A stretch of 64,000 bases of DNA from Hyphomicrobiales bacterium (GTDB lineage Bacteria; Pseudomonadota; Alphaproteobacteria; Rhizobiales; Rhizobiaceae), in NCBI GenBank assembly GCA_900469955.1, contig UBYX01000003.1:248001-312000 (forward strand), written 5' to 3'. A program made the translations under genes and the position numbers. Of this stretch, positions 44,565-53,730 are shown one piece after another; position 1 is the first letter of the stretch; the number at the start of each line of letters is the position of its first letter. The notes under the pieces were generated by a model. That model did no database searches, had not been told where the DNA came from, and saw only the letters and a list, made by a program, of their open reading frames with translations.

Positions 44565-44839
44565 AGGCTGCCAGGCAAGCCGGCAATCGCCGCGCGCAGC
44601 TTGGCGTTAGGTTTAGGCGGATTTTCCAGAAGCTCAAGAATGCGAAGATGATCGCGTTTTGACACTTTGATCGTTTCGGCCTCTTCGATCACAGCCTCCG
44701 CTTCTCGCAGTGCGGATTGGGTTACGAAATTCGTAAGATCGGTATTACGAAGTGCTGCGGCGCGCACGAGCTTAGCCTTGGCCGTGGCAGGAACCCTCAA
44801 ACTCATACGCTCACTGCTCTCGTTCGCTATGCTCGGCAT
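44561..44839 (-). CDS. DUF1778 antitoxin (TacA-like)
   Basis: About 92 residues. The N-terminal RMSLRVPATAKAKLVRAAAL is the ribbon-helix-helix of DUF1778, and the C-terminus (KVSKRDHLRILELLENPPKP) contacts the toxin. ATG at 44837-44839 has GGAGG 6 bases upstream, better than an in-frame ATG at 44851. Confidence 0.9.
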   Translation of the reverse strand: MPSIANESSERMSLRVPATAKAKLVRAAALRNTDLTNFVTQSALREAEAVIEEAETIKVSKRDHLRILELLENPPKPNAKLRAAIAGLPGSL

Positions 44840-44851
44840 GTCGGCCTCCAT

Positions 44852-45268
44852 CTATCAATGGAATATAGGCGAAACTCCTCTCGGCGTCAATGGTGTGCGT
44901 CTTCAAGGCGTACAGGCAAATGCGCTCACTTCTATATCCTCGGGGCTTGTTGCCACAGGGCTTGGCGGCAATTCAAGCGGCCTCGAGATTCTTCGATCCA
45001 AGCAACACGGTCGTGCCGCAATACTAGAACGAATCGCGCAAGTATTGTGGCAATTTGCCTACTACACATGAAGTTGGCGACGTCGGTTTGCTTGAGTCGG
45101 AAGATGAATAAGAAGGCAGGTGAGGTTCGCCATGGGTGTGCTGTTGTGGGAGATCGGGTCTATCAGCAATAGCAAAGCCCCATCGTGCAAATGCCGCGCC
45201 CGTTTCGATGAGCGCTGTCCCGAGGAGGGCGTAGCGCCGGCGGTCCTGCTCAAGTCTGCGGAGTCACG
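44852..45268. other. Gene-free stretch
   Basis: No gene was recognised. It holds the TacA promoter region and the 5' flank of the SIR2 fragment. Confidence 0.35.
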
Positions 45269-45613
45269 ATGAACCAACAGGATCCCACCCTCGCCCGCGC
45301 CATGGCCCGCGATGACAACAGCCTTCCCCTAGACGCATTCATCCGCTCGATATCCGTCAACATCGAGGTGCCGCACATGCTGCTGCTCGGTGCTGGCGCG
45401 TCGATCTCGTCGCGCATACCGTCTGCCTCGACCTGCATCTGGCAATGGAAGCGCTCGATCTTCCTGTCGAACCATCCTGGGATGGAGCAGAATTTCGAAG
45501 AGCTCTCGCTCGGCATGGTGCAGCAACGCATTCAGGACTGGCTCGATACGCAGCCCGGCTTTCCCCGCTCCGGCGATGAGGGCGAGTATGGTTTCTACAT
45601 CGACCGCTGCTAG
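45269..45613 (+). pseudogene. SIR2-family protein, N-terminal fragment
   Basis: 114 residues. The stretch HMLLLGAGASISSRIPSA matches the NAD-binding GAGAS loop of SIR2-like proteins, and CIWQWKRSIFLSNHPGMEQ plus EYGFYIDRC continue as in the long proteobacterial SIR2 proteins (over 1000 residues, some being NADase anti-phage defence proteins). The frame stops abruptly at 45613, exactly where the decayed integrase reading begins on the other strand. The 5' end looks intact. Confidence 0.65.
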
Positions 45614-46770
45614 CCAAGGGACCCAGCGCTTTGCCAGCCGGGTTTTGTACGAACGGTGGGGGTCTTACTCACGTCAACCAAATCGGCCCCTGCAAGCAGC
45701 GCTTTTGCTTCAGCATCGGTAAAATCTCGCTCTCGGACCTTGAGCCGCTTTCCAAGCTTCACCGTCGCTCCTTCGGCAGGATTCGCGGCTAGTTTACGGT
45801 TTGCCACCCCCCAACCGAAGACGCTCTTGTACGGGGTTAAGTCGCTGCCCTTAATTGTCTTAGGCGAAACCGGCTTCCCGTCTTGGGATTGATCGCGGTT
45901 AGTCTGTGGTCTTTGTACCGGAGGATGTCCTCGGGGGTTACCTTGGCGGCATCCCTATGGCCCAAGAAGTTGCCGAGAAGCTATAAACTATTCGAGTAGC
46001 TCTCGTGGGTGCTTTCCGACCTGCCAGTGGCTTTCGCTTCGGCCCACCAGCCCTCAAACAATTCATCGAACGAGAGACACTCATGTTTGGTCTTTGGGGC
46101 AGCAGGAGCGGTGGGGGTTTCCCACTCCGGCACCTTGTCCAGGAGGGGGTCTGGTGAATAATCCCCACTTGCTATCCTTGAACTGGTTGCCAATCCTTTA
46201 GAGAGGTACCCGCCAAAGGCACGAACAAGCCTCTCCAAGCTTGTCGCCGTTATCGCGGGATCGCCCGCTCCGCCAACATACGGTCCACAACAGGGCGTAC
46301 GTTCTGAGAAGATACTCCTCGCCGCCCTCCTCCGCTTTTTCCGCGAGTTGCTGGCCCACCGCCGCTAGAAGCTCAGCCTCTTCTTCATCAGTGTCCGGGC
46401 CCTGCGACACGTGCCCCGTAGCGCTCGAAAACGTTGACGTAACCATCCCATCGGGGCCTTTCGACCACCCCCGATAAAATTCCCCACCAAGGGCAGTTAT
46501 CTGCCGGTGAGATAACTCCAGGGGGCGGCCCCTTCGCATCGCCTCGAAATACTGCTCCAAATAGGCGACGGCGTCCGCGTGCCGTACCTTGGCTGCCACG
46601 GGGTCTGCTGTTCTCAGCGAATACCTAACGCTCTGCCTGCTTTGGGCAACCGTGAAACTAGCAGTCTCCTCCCCCAGTGGAATTACCAGTGTCCGCCCTA
46701 CGAGGCGAGCCTCGATGTCGAGCGGGATACGCTTGGCCAGATGGGGAATGAAAGAGCCCTTCTGAACCAT
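45610..46770 (-). pseudogene. Tyrosine integrase (DUF6538-type), decayed
   Basis: The intact start reads MVQKGSFIPHLAKRIPLDIE and runs about 170 codons; other frames continue with ECLSFDELFEGWWAEAKATG and, further on, NPAEGATVKLGKRLKVRERD followed by FTDAEAKALLAGADL. At least two frameshifts separate these. The catalytic domain after that point, with the R-H-R-Y tetrad, is missing. It lies 110 bases from the 3' end of tRNA-Leu, the usual arrangement of an integrase at its attachment site. Confidence 0.8.
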
Positions 46771-46881
46771 CGGGCGAACAAGCCTTAAGCGCACGTGTTA
46801 CAGACCTTTGTCACAAGGTAGCCAATGCGCAATCTATTGGGAAGGCTTAAGTATCTGATCTTGGTAGTGATCAAATCGGAA

Positions 46882-46968
46882 TGGTGCCCAGAAGAGGACT
46901 CGAACCTCCACACCCTTTCGGGTACCAGCACCTGAAGCTGGCGCGTCTACCAATTCCGCCATCTGGGC
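46882..46968 (-). tRNA. tRNA-Leu (anticodon CAG)
   Basis: Reads GCCCAGATGGCGGAATTGGT from 46968; the 5-base anticodon stem CCAGC/GCTGG encloses TTCAGGT, giving anticodon CAG. A long variable arm (TACCCGAAAGGGT), a GGTTCGAGTCC T-arm, a perfect GCCCAGA/TCTGGGC acceptor stem and encoded CCA complete a class II tRNA of 87 bases. Confidence 0.97.
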
Positions 46969-47069
46969 GACGGAGAGCCATGTACGGGCGTGGCCTCTCC
47001 CTGTCAACTGCCTTTTTGAAGTTTCCATGTCAGTCGTGGAAAAACCCTCGGCGGCGGCATCAAAGACCC

Positions 47070-47369
47070 TTAAGCCTCGCTACCCTCCTGCGCTGCACGA
47101 TCCAGATGACCGAGATCGCGGTCCGGCTCGATGACGTCGCGGATTCGCTGCTTTAATTCCTTCGGTCCCGGAAAACCGCCGTCGCGCTTGCGCTCCCAGA
47201 TCAGTTGATCGTCGATGCGGATTTCGAAATTGCCGCCAGTGCCAGGAATGAGCGCCACCTCGCCAAGCGAGTCACTGAAAGTCTGAAGGAGTTCCTGTGC
47301 CATCCACCCGGCCCGCAGCAGCCAGTTGCACTGAGTGCAATAAAGAATGGTAATTCGTGGTTTTTCCAT
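47070..47369 (-). CDS. Rdx/SelT-SelW-SelH family protein
   Basis: 99 residues. The thioredoxin-like motif CTQC near the N-terminus (ILYCTQCNW) and GTGGNFEIRID are typical of bacterial Rdx proteins. ATG at 47367-47369 follows AAAGGG. Presumed thiol redox function; no selenocysteine here, as both positions are cysteine codons. Confidence 0.88.
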   Translation of the reverse strand: MEKPRITILYCTQCNWLLRAGWMAQELLQTFSDSLGEVALIPGTGGNFEIRIDDQLIWERKRDGGFPGPKELKQRIRDVIEPDRDLGHLDRAAQEGSEA

Positions 47370-47517
47370 TTGATTTGCCCTTTCGCCGATCTTCAACTCA
47401 ATCTCACAAAATTGTCACCTCGAAAAGTCAAGTTTTGAAGACCGGCACCTCGACTTCGAGTGCGCCTCGGTCAATTTGTGACGCGACGCACCATTGTCCC
47501 TAATCCAAGAGGTCCCC

Positions 47518-47967
47518 ATGGCTCTCCAATCCACGACACGCTCCCGCCTGATCATCCCGGCATTGTCCCCTGTCTATACCTCCGCCCACGAGATCGTCGA
47601 AACGATCCTGCGCGTGATCGCCGGTGTTTTGCTCGTCACCCACGGCTTCGGCAAGATCACCAACCCCTTCGGCGCCGTCGGTATGGTGGAAAGCCTCGGC
47701 TTTTATCCAGGCGTCTTCTGGTCACCGCTGCTGGCCGCGACGGAATTTTTCGGGGGCATCCTCATCACCATCGGCCTCTTTACCCGCCCGGCATCATTCG
47801 CAGCGATGATCGTGTTGCTGGTCACGGTCTACTTCCATGGAATCGTCCGTGCCGAAGGTCTTCCGGGCGCAGAAAAATCCATCCTCTGGGCCGCAATCTT
47901 CTTGTTCTTTGCGCTGCGCGGCGGCAACAGCCATTCTGTCGACGCCCGCATCGGCCGGACGTTCTGA
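47518..47967 (+). CDS. DoxX-family membrane protein
   Basis: 149 residues with four membrane segments. RVIAGVLLVTHGFGKI and ATEFFGGILITIGLFTRPAS are DoxX marks. ATG 47518 has AGAGGT upstream. Likely a membrane protein linked to quinone or thiol redox; specific role unknown. Confidence 0.88.
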   Translation: MALQSTTRSRLIIPALSPVYTSAHEIVETILRVIAGVLLVTHGFGKITNPFGAVGMVESLGFYPGVFWSPLLAATEFFGGILITIGLFTRPASFAAMIVLLVTVYFHGIVRAEGLPGAEKSILWAAIFLFFALRGGNSHSVDARIGRTF

Positions 47968-47996
47968 GCGTCCGGCAAGGGCTGGGCGACGCTCGC

Positions 47997-48866
47997 TCAG
48001 CCTTTTCCTTCCAGCGCCAGCCGCACCACGGTCCCGAGATCGGCTTCGCTATGACCAAGCGCGGCCGCCTGCCTGAAACTTTGGCAGGCAGCGTCGATCG
48101 TCGGCGTTGGAACGCCAAGGCGAGCGGCAACTTCGAAGACCACGCTCATGTCCTTGAGGACGCCTGATACCGGAAAGCCGACTGTGTCGGTCTGCCCGAG
48201 GATGACCGGCAGCCGGGACTTCATCGCAGGGCTGGCGGCAGGGCTGCCGGACAGGATTTCGATAATCTTGTCAGACGAAAGGCCGGCTTCGCCTCCAAGC
48301 TCGATCGCTTCCTTCATGGTCTGCCAGAGGCCCATCAGCATCATATTGTTGACAAGCTTTGCCGACGCGCCGTCCCCCAGTTTGCCGACATGGAGAATCC
48401 GGTTCGACAGAACCCCCGCAACCGGCTCGAAACGGCGGAAATCCTGATCGGTACCGCCGATATAAAAGCCGGCTGTCCCGGCCAGCAGCATCTCCGGCCC
48501 CCCGGCAATCGGTGCGTCAAGAAGCGCCACGTCCTGCTCAATCATCACCGTCTGGTGGGCACGCAGTGTTTCCGGGCTGACCGTGCTCGTATCCACAATC
48601 AGTCTTCCGCCAGGGTGAGCGGATGCGATCTCCTCGACCACGGCATGCACGGCCGCATCGTCAAGCAGTGCAAGAATGATGATGTCCGAAGCAGCCGACA
48701 GGGCGGCCAGATTGGTGGCCCCCGCAATCCCAAGTGCGGAAGCCTTTTGTTGGGGAACCCCGCTGCGGCTCCACCCGGTGACCGTGAAACCCTGGCCCGC
48801 GAGCCGCTCTGCCATCGCACTACCCATGCGCCCCAGGCCGACGATCCCGATCCGCTCCTTTGACAT
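47997..48866 (-). CDS. NAD(P)-dependent 3-hydroxyisobutyrate-dehydrogenase-family oxidoreductase
   Basis: About 289 residues. GIVGLGRMGSAMAERLAGQG is the Rossmann GxGxMG motif, DAPIAGGPEMLLAGTAGFYI the substrate-site region, and K in SAKLVNNMM the catalytic lysine. ATG at 48864-48866 gives the normal N-terminus; starts further up are in frame. It reduces or oxidises a beta-hydroxyacid; substrate unknown. Convergent with the DoxX gene. Confidence 0.88.
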   Translation of the reverse strand: MSKERIGIVGLGRMGSAMAERLAGQGFTVTGWSRSGVPQQKASALGIAGATNLAALSAASDIIILALLDDAAVHAVVEEIASAHPGGRLIVDTSTVSPETLRAHQTVMIEQDVALLDAPIAGGPEMLLAGTAGFYIGGTDQDFRRFEPVAGVLSNRILHVGKLGDGASAKLVNNMMLMGLWQTMKEAIELGGEAGLSSDKIIEILSGSPAASPAMKSRLPVILGQTDTVGFPVSGVLKDMSVVFEVAARLGVPTPTIDAACQSFRQAAALGHSEADLGTVVRLALEGKG

Positions 48867-48990
48867 CCTGATATTCCCTTCCATGCATTCTTTGCGGTTA
48901 AAGCAGAACCGGCCGATCTCGTCTTCTTCATTTTCCGAAGCTCGAATCTTTCTTGATTGCACGGCCCCGGTGGAGGCAGGCGCAGAGCGC

Positions 48991-49022
48991 AAAAAAAGGC
49001 CCCCGAAATTGTCGGGAGCCTT
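48991..49022 (-). terminator. Rho-independent terminator of the stress operon
   Basis: On the minus strand AAGGCTCCCGA, 5-base loop, TCGGGGGCCTT, then a run of T. It follows the DUF3618 gene end by about 20 bases. Confidence 0.85.
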
Positions 49023-49042
49023 GGATGCGATTTCGACGCGAT

Positions 49043-50065
49043 CTAATGCGTGCGGGTGTCCGTGCGCCCTTCGCCCTTCGCGCGCTGGAAAGGTTTGGCT
49101 TCTTCGACGATGCGCTCCTTGGCCACATCATGGACTTCGGAGGCAACTGACGCAGCCTTCTCATAGACCTCGGACACTACTTCCTCGGCCTTGTCGCGGA
49201 CATCGGACGCCTTGGTGGCAAGTTGTTCACGCATATCGTCTGCCATTTCTCCCATCATCTCGTCTTCGCGACGAGTATTGGGAAGAGCCGCGCCGATAGC
49301 CGCACCGAGTGCGAATGCGAGAGCACCTCCAATCAGCGGCTGATCCCTGAAGTGGTTCAGGATGGCGCTGTTCATATCAGAGGCTTGATCTCTTAGCGCG
49401 TCGGTTCTGGACACCGTGCCGTCCCGGACGGACCGGAAGCCCGCCGCCAAGGAACCACTCGCCTGGGATGCGGTCGCCCCCATCCGACGCCAGGTCTTTG
49501 CAACCCAGCCGGAGGCTTCGTCAAAAAGGCGCCCGGTTTCGTCCCGGATGTCGTGGATCTGCTGGCCGGTGGCGTCCGCAAATCCTCGATAGGTGCGGCC
49601 CGCGTCGTCCATGAAGTGGCCCGCTCTTCGTCCGGTCTCGTCCGTCAGGGCCTTGAACCGGCTGCCTCCGTCGTCAGAAAAATGGCTGTAGCGATAGTCG
49701 CCATCCATCTGTACCGGGCCAGTGCGGCGAACAGGTCCTTTAACGGGAGCGAGAGGATAATTCTCTTCCTCGTAGTCGGAATAATCGGCCTGCGCAGCTC
49801 TTGAGCCTGCCGGGTTGGCCATCAGCCAGGCCATGCCGACGCCCATCAGTGCGACCGGAATAGGATTGGTCTTCATGGCATTGCCGAGATTGGAGACATA
49901 TTCGCCGCCTCCGCTCGACTTTGCCCAGCCAAGTGCTTCGTCGAGCAACTGCCCCGGAGACATCTTGGCCTGGATGGCGTTCATCCGTTCTTCGATTCGA
50001 CGGCGATCCTGGTCGATCTCCCGTTCGAGTGCTTCGGCTTTCGCCTTGTCAGAAATATCACCCAT
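49043..50065 (-). CDS. DUF3618 domain protein
   Basis: 340 residues. N-terminus MGDISDKAKAEALEREIDQD followed by RRRIEERMNAIQAKMSPGQL is the DUF3618 start. The middle has repeats of the type DETGRRAGHF/DDAGRTYRGF/DATGQQIHDI, and one membrane-like segment (GALAFALGAAIGAALP) lies near residue 260. ATG at 50063-50065 overlaps the holin-like stop (TGATG) and has AAGGAG upstream. Last gene of the stress operon; probably an envelope-stress protein, function unproven. Confidence 0.85.
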   Translation of the reverse strand: MGDISDKAKAEALEREIDQDRRRIEERMNAIQAKMSPGQLLDEALGWAKSSGGGEYVSNLGNAMKTNPIPVALMGVGMAWLMANPAGSRAAQADYSDYEEENYPLAPVKGPVRRTGPVQMDGDYRYSHFSDDGGSRFKALTDETGRRAGHFMDDAGRTYRGFADATGQQIHDIRDETGRLFDEASGWVAKTWRRMGATASQASGSLAAGFRSVRDGTVSRTDALRDQASDMNSAILNHFRDQPLIGGALAFALGAAIGAALPNTRREDEMMGEMADDMREQLATKASDVRDKAEEVVSEVYEKAASVASEVHDVAKERIVEEAKPFQRAKGEGRTDTRTH

Positions 50066-50481
50066 CACACACGCTCCTTGATCATCTGGGCATCCCGGCG
50101 AAGCGACGACGAGGTGCGGTCGAGTTTCAGGTTTTCGCCACGCAGCGTGGCCAGGCCTTTGGAAATCATCACCCATGCTGCGAGTGCGACGAGCACCCCG
50201 ACAATGACGGAAGACAGGGCATCGGCCCCGGGCTCGGTCATCCCTTGGGAAACGAAGAAGGCTGTGAGCCCCCTTACAAGGGCCGCGAGAAGCACGCCAA
50301 CTGCAGCAATAGCGAAGATCACGCCCGCGGCGAAGGCTTCCACGCCTGTTAGCGCTGATGACATCTTGGCCGAAGCTTCCGTCTTCGCCAAAGTTATTTC
50401 CTTGCGGAACAGGCCGGTAATGTCGGTCACGAGGTCGCGCACCAGCTCCGGAAGAGGACGGTTTTCATAGGTATTAGCCAT
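50065..50481 (-). CDS. Phage-holin-superfamily-III-like (DUF1469) membrane protein
   Basis: 138 residues. PELVRDLVTDITGLFRKEITLAK is the family start, followed by two membrane segments. ATG at 50479-50481 has AGGAGG 9 bases upstream and overlaps the previous gene's stop by 8 bases. Despite the name, such proteins are not known as true holins in rhizobia. Confidence 0.88.
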   Translation of the reverse strand: MANTYENRPLPELVRDLVTDITGLFRKEITLAKTEASAKMSSALTGVEAFAAGVIFAIAAVGVLLAALVRGLTAFFVSQGMTEPGADALSSVIVGVLVALAAWVMISKGLATLRGENLKLDRTSSSLRRDAQMIKERV

Positions 50482-51160
50482 TGTAAGTGCCTCCTGTCTG
50501 GTAACCCGAGGTGAAGTTGGTGTCCGTCCCGGCGGCTGCGGAAGAAGCAGGCCTCGATGGTGATCGCGTGGTGCCGGCATCATTGCGTGAGGTGGTTTGC
50601 TGCAAGCGGCGATCTGCGGAAGCAGTTAGGAAGCGGCTAGCGGCAAAACCAGCAAGCGCGGCGATCCCGAGAAACGCCGCGGGATTCTGGCGTCCGAAAT
50701 CCTCCGCCATGCCGGCGATCTGGCCCATGTCCTTGCCCTTGATATCGTCGGCAAAGCGCTGGACGGTCGAGCCGATCTGCTTTGCATAACGGCCGACCGC
50801 CGCCTGATCGCCTTGCTGCAGTTCATCGCCAACCTTGCCGATAGCTGCTGCAATGCTGCCAACCTGTTCGGCGGCGAAGTCCTTCTGTCCCTCGGCTGCC
50901 TCCTTGGCCTTTTCGGTGGCGTGGCTGATTTCCACGCGAGCGGCGGATTTGGCACCGCGCCAGTCTTCCTTGGCTTTTTCAACAATTCCACTTTCGGCAG
51001 CTTGGCCGGTCGTCGCGGCGCCGGTACCCTGGCTCGCCTGCGACGCCGGTATATCTCTGGCGGGATTGCCGGCATCCGCATAAGTGGACTCAGGCTGCAG
51101 GCCCGGTCCACGGTTTTCGGGTTGAACACCCGGCCCGCGGTTTAGGTCACGTTCAGTCAT
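50474..51160 (-). CDS. Nutrient-deprivation-induced-type stress protein
   Basis: 228 residues. A low-complexity N-terminus (Gly, Pro, Gln rich) precedes a helical domain EISHATEKAKEAAEGQKDFA and a single membrane-like stretch (PAAFLGIAALAGFAASRFL). ATG 51160 has GGGAG upstream. Typical first gene of this three-gene rhizobial operon. A perfect EcfG promoter (51222-51246) lies 62 bases upstream. Confidence 0.8.
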   Translation of the reverse strand: MTERDLNRGPGVQPENRGPGLQPESTYADAGNPARDIPASQASQGTGAATTGQAAESGIVEKAKEDWRGAKSAARVEISHATEKAKEAAEGQKDFAAEQVGSIAAAIGKVGDELQQGDQAAVGRYAKQIGSTVQRFADDIKGKDMGQIAGMAEDFGRQNPAAFLGIAALAGFAASRFLTASADRRLQQTTSRNDAGTTRSPSRPASSAAAGTDTNFTSGYQTGGTYNG

Positions 51161-51221
51161 TGGTCTCTCCCAGTCTTCCAGGGACAGGATCGGTAGGATA
51201 CCGCCTGTGCGATGTCACTCC

Positions 51222-51246
51222 AACGATGCGGATGGGAAGTTGTTCC
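51222..51246 (-). promoter_or_regulatory. EcfG/RpoE2 promoter of the stress operon
   Basis: Minus strand GGAAC, 16 bases, CGTT: exact match to the alphaproteobacterial general-stress promoter. Start codon 62 bases downstream. Confidence 0.8.
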
Positions 51247-51414
51247 CATTGCCCGTGACAAGCCCCTGTAGCCGTTGCTGTTTCTTAGAACCGACATGGA
51301 CGAGAATTCGAGGCCGGCAGTTAAGATTGCATTCAGTGTTTTCCGGTAATTTTCCGTTAGCTATTCCGTCCACGGCCGGATCAGGCTCAGTTTCTGTTTT
51401 GCGTTCGGGTTGTC

Positions 51415-52464
51415 ATGCGTTTATCGGTCTTGCCACTTCTCATCGCCGGCCTTGCACTTGCTAGCTGCTCGTCCAATTCCGGCTCAGAACGCGTCGCGGC
51501 CAATGTGTCGTCAAAAGAGACGACCGGTTCGGTCTCTCAGCCGATGGCGCCGGTGCCTGCAGCCAATGTGGGTGCTCCACTTGCGCAGGGTCAGGCCAGT
51601 GCCTCCCGCCAAACCCTGGCCTGGGCAGAACCCGTTTCAGCACCGAGCGCGTTTTCCAGACAGACGACCGTCGGGATGCCGCTCCCCTCCGATCGGCCGA
51701 TCACGACACTCATGCCCGAGCAGCCAGAGATGGATTCAGCACCCGCTCGCGGCCGCATGCAAATCTACAGCCGCCGTTTTCGCGACGCTAAGCCCATCAA
51801 TTTCGGCCGGGTTTCGCCTAAGGACTATGCCGTCCATGGGGTAGATGTATCGCGCTGGCAAGGGGAGATCGACTGGGTCAAGCTTCGAACCCAGGGCGCT
51901 AATTTCGCCTATATCAAAGCGACCGACGGCGGCGACCATCTCGATCCGATGTTCAAGACGAATTGGCGCCGTGCGAAGGAAGCCGGCCTGAAACGCGGCG
52001 CCTATCATTTCTTCTACTGGTGCCGCACAGCGGGCGAGCAGGCGGACTGGTTCATCCGCAACGTGCCGCGGGATCCGGACGCCCTGCCACCGGTGATCGA
52101 TGTTGAGTGGAACGGCGAATCTCGCTGCAAACAGCGCCTGGCGCGCAAGCGCGTGCTTGAAAAGATGCAGGTCTTCATGGACAAGCTCGAGCGCCATTAC
52201 GGCCAGCGGCCGATCATCTATACGGCACCCGATTTCTACGAGGACAATCTCACCGGCGAATTCCTGAACTACCCATTCTGGCTACGGGCCGTTGCCCAGC
52301 ACCCTTCCAAGGTTTATCCGGGCCGCAAATGGGTCTTCTGGCAGTATTCCGGTTCAGGCCTTTCGCACGGCGTTGACGGCAAGATCGATCTCAATGTCTT
52401 CCACGGCGGGGTGGAGCAGTGGCACAACTGGATCTCGCCAAGAACCGCCATGGCACAAAACTAA
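51415..52464 (+). CDS. GH25 family lysozyme, lipoprotein
   Basis: 349 residues. A lipobox L15-A16-S17-C18 marks it as a lipoprotein; residues 19-135 are low complexity. The GH25 domain starts at VHGVDVSRWQGEIDW and contains the catalytic acid pair in PPVIDVEWNG and the FAYIKATDGG motif. It cleaves peptidoglycan (N-acetylmuramidase) at the cell envelope. The lipoprotein form suggests cell-wall remodelling rather than phage lysis. Confidence 0.92.
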   Translation: MRLSVLPLLIAGLALASCSSNSGSERVAANVSSKETTGSVSQPMAPVPAANVGAPLAQGQASASRQTLAWAEPVSAPSAFSRQTTVGMPLPSDRPITTLMPEQPEMDSAPARGRMQIYSRRFRDAKPINFGRVSPKDYAVHGVDVSRWQGEIDWVKLRTQGANFAYIKATDGGDHLDPMFKTNWRRAKEAGLKRGAYHFFYWCRTAGEQADWFIRNVPRDPDALPPVIDVEWNGESRCKQRLARKRVLEKMQVFMDKLERHYGQRPIIYTAPDFYEDNLTGEFLNYPFWLRAVAQHPSKVYPGRKWVFWQYSGSGLSHGVDGKIDLNVFHGGVEQWHNWISPRTAMAQN

Positions 52465-52500
52465 GAGGGCGGGGGACATCGTTGAAGACCCCCACCCCTC
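52465..52500. terminator. Hairpin between convergent genes
   Basis: GAGGGCGGGGG and CCCCCACCCCTC pair with one mismatch position. It serves the GH25 gene and possibly the opposite methyltransferase gene. Confidence 0.5.
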
Positions 52501-52509
52501 AAATTCTCG

Positions 52510-53586
52510 TCAAAGCCGTGCTTCGAGGATCAAATTAAAGGGCGTTGCCATGGCCCGCCGGAAGTGACTGAAACCTGCCTTGTAGAACAGATCCCGCAAT
52601 CGCGCCTCGCCGGCTTGTGCGCCCAGCACGGTGCGGCCGCCGTCGGAAATGGCATGCGCGCAGCAGATCGTGGTGGATGCGGCGTAGTATAGGCGCGCGA
52701 CCGGCGAGATATTGTCCTCCACCCGATCATTGGCAAATGGCTCCACCAGCATAACCGTCCCTCCAGGCGCGAGCATCCGCGCGGCATGCGTGGCAGCAGC
52801 CAGCGGGTCCCCCATGTCATGGAGGCAATCGAAAAAGCAGATCAGGTCATAACCTGCACCGGAATAATCCTGCGCACGAGCCTGTTCGAATGTCACTCTA
52901 TCTGTGACCCCTGCGTCAGCTGCAATCTTGCGGGCTTCAAGAACCGACGTCTGATGTGTGTCAAAGCCGCGGAAGCGCGAGGCCGGAAAGGCTTCCGCCA
53001 TCATGACCGTGGAATGGCCATAGCCGCAGCCGACATCCGCAACACACGCACCAGCCTTGAGCTTTTCGGTGACACCATCAAGAGAAGGCAGCCATTCCGG
53101 GACAAGACTTGCCTTATAGGCGTTGCGGTAAAATGAAGCGACGCCGCAATGAAGGCGGCCATCGTGGTCGCCCCATGGAATCCCGGATCCGGTGCGGAAC
53201 GCTTCCAGCGCCTTGTCCTCATCCGCCCACATAGAGGCCGGAACCGCCCAGGCACCTGCGACAAAGACCGGGCTCTCGTCGTTTGCAAGAACGAGCGCCT
53301 GTTCCGGCGTAAGCTCGAAACGGTCGCTTGTGGCGTGGTAAGCGAGGTAACCGCCTGCCACCTGCGAGTTTAACCATTCCCGGACATAGCGTTCGGCACA
53401 GCCGGTGCGGCTTGCAACGTCTCGCGACGTGAGCGGGCCTGCACCTGCCATAACCTTGTAAAGGCCTAGGCGGTTACCGATGCTGATCATTACGCCGCCA
53501 TAGCCGGCAGACAGATCTCCGATGGCACGGGAAACGATCGCGTCCAGCTTTGCCGAATCTACCGTAGTGCTTGTGACATAGTCCAT
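52510..53586 (-). CDS. SAM-dependent methyltransferase with N-terminal winged helix
   Basis: 358 residues. The N-terminal part (LTSRDVASRTGCAERYVREW) is a winged-helix dimerisation domain, and the SAM motif is ADVGCGYGHSTVMMAE, followed by GYDLICFFDCLHDMGDP. The build resembles O-methyltransferase-like proteins such as Rv2258c. ATG 53586 follows GAGGAGA. Divergent from a GlxA-type regulator that may control it. Substrate unknown. Confidence 0.9.
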   Translation of the reverse strand: MDYVTSTTVDSAKLDAIVSRAIGDLSAGYGGVMISIGNRLGLYKVMAGAGPLTSRDVASRTGCAERYVREWLNSQVAGGYLAYHATSDRFELTPEQALVLANDESPVFVAGAWAVPASMWADEDKALEAFRTGSGIPWGDHDGRLHCGVASFYRNAYKASLVPEWLPSLDGVTEKLKAGACVADVGCGYGHSTVMMAEAFPASRFRGFDTHQTSVLEARKIAADAGVTDRVTFEQARAQDYSGAGYDLICFFDCLHDMGDPLAAATHAARMLAPGGTVMLVEPFANDRVEDNISPVARLYYAASTTICCAHAISDGGRTVLGAQAGEARLRDLFYKAGFSHFRRAMATPFNLILEARL

Positions 53587-53730
53587 ATTGCTATCTCCTC
53601 TTCATTCACCTGTTGTGATGATGAGTGGAAGGTCGCAGGTCGGAAGCTCAATAGGCAGAGCGAGAAACACCAAGATCGGGTCATTTGGGCCACCAAGTGC
53701 CGCAACACGAGTTGATATGGGAGGCTTAAG

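Noticed and set aside
50065-50481. Prophage holin
   Set aside because: No phage genes nearby; the three-gene stress operon is a normal rhizobial arrangement.
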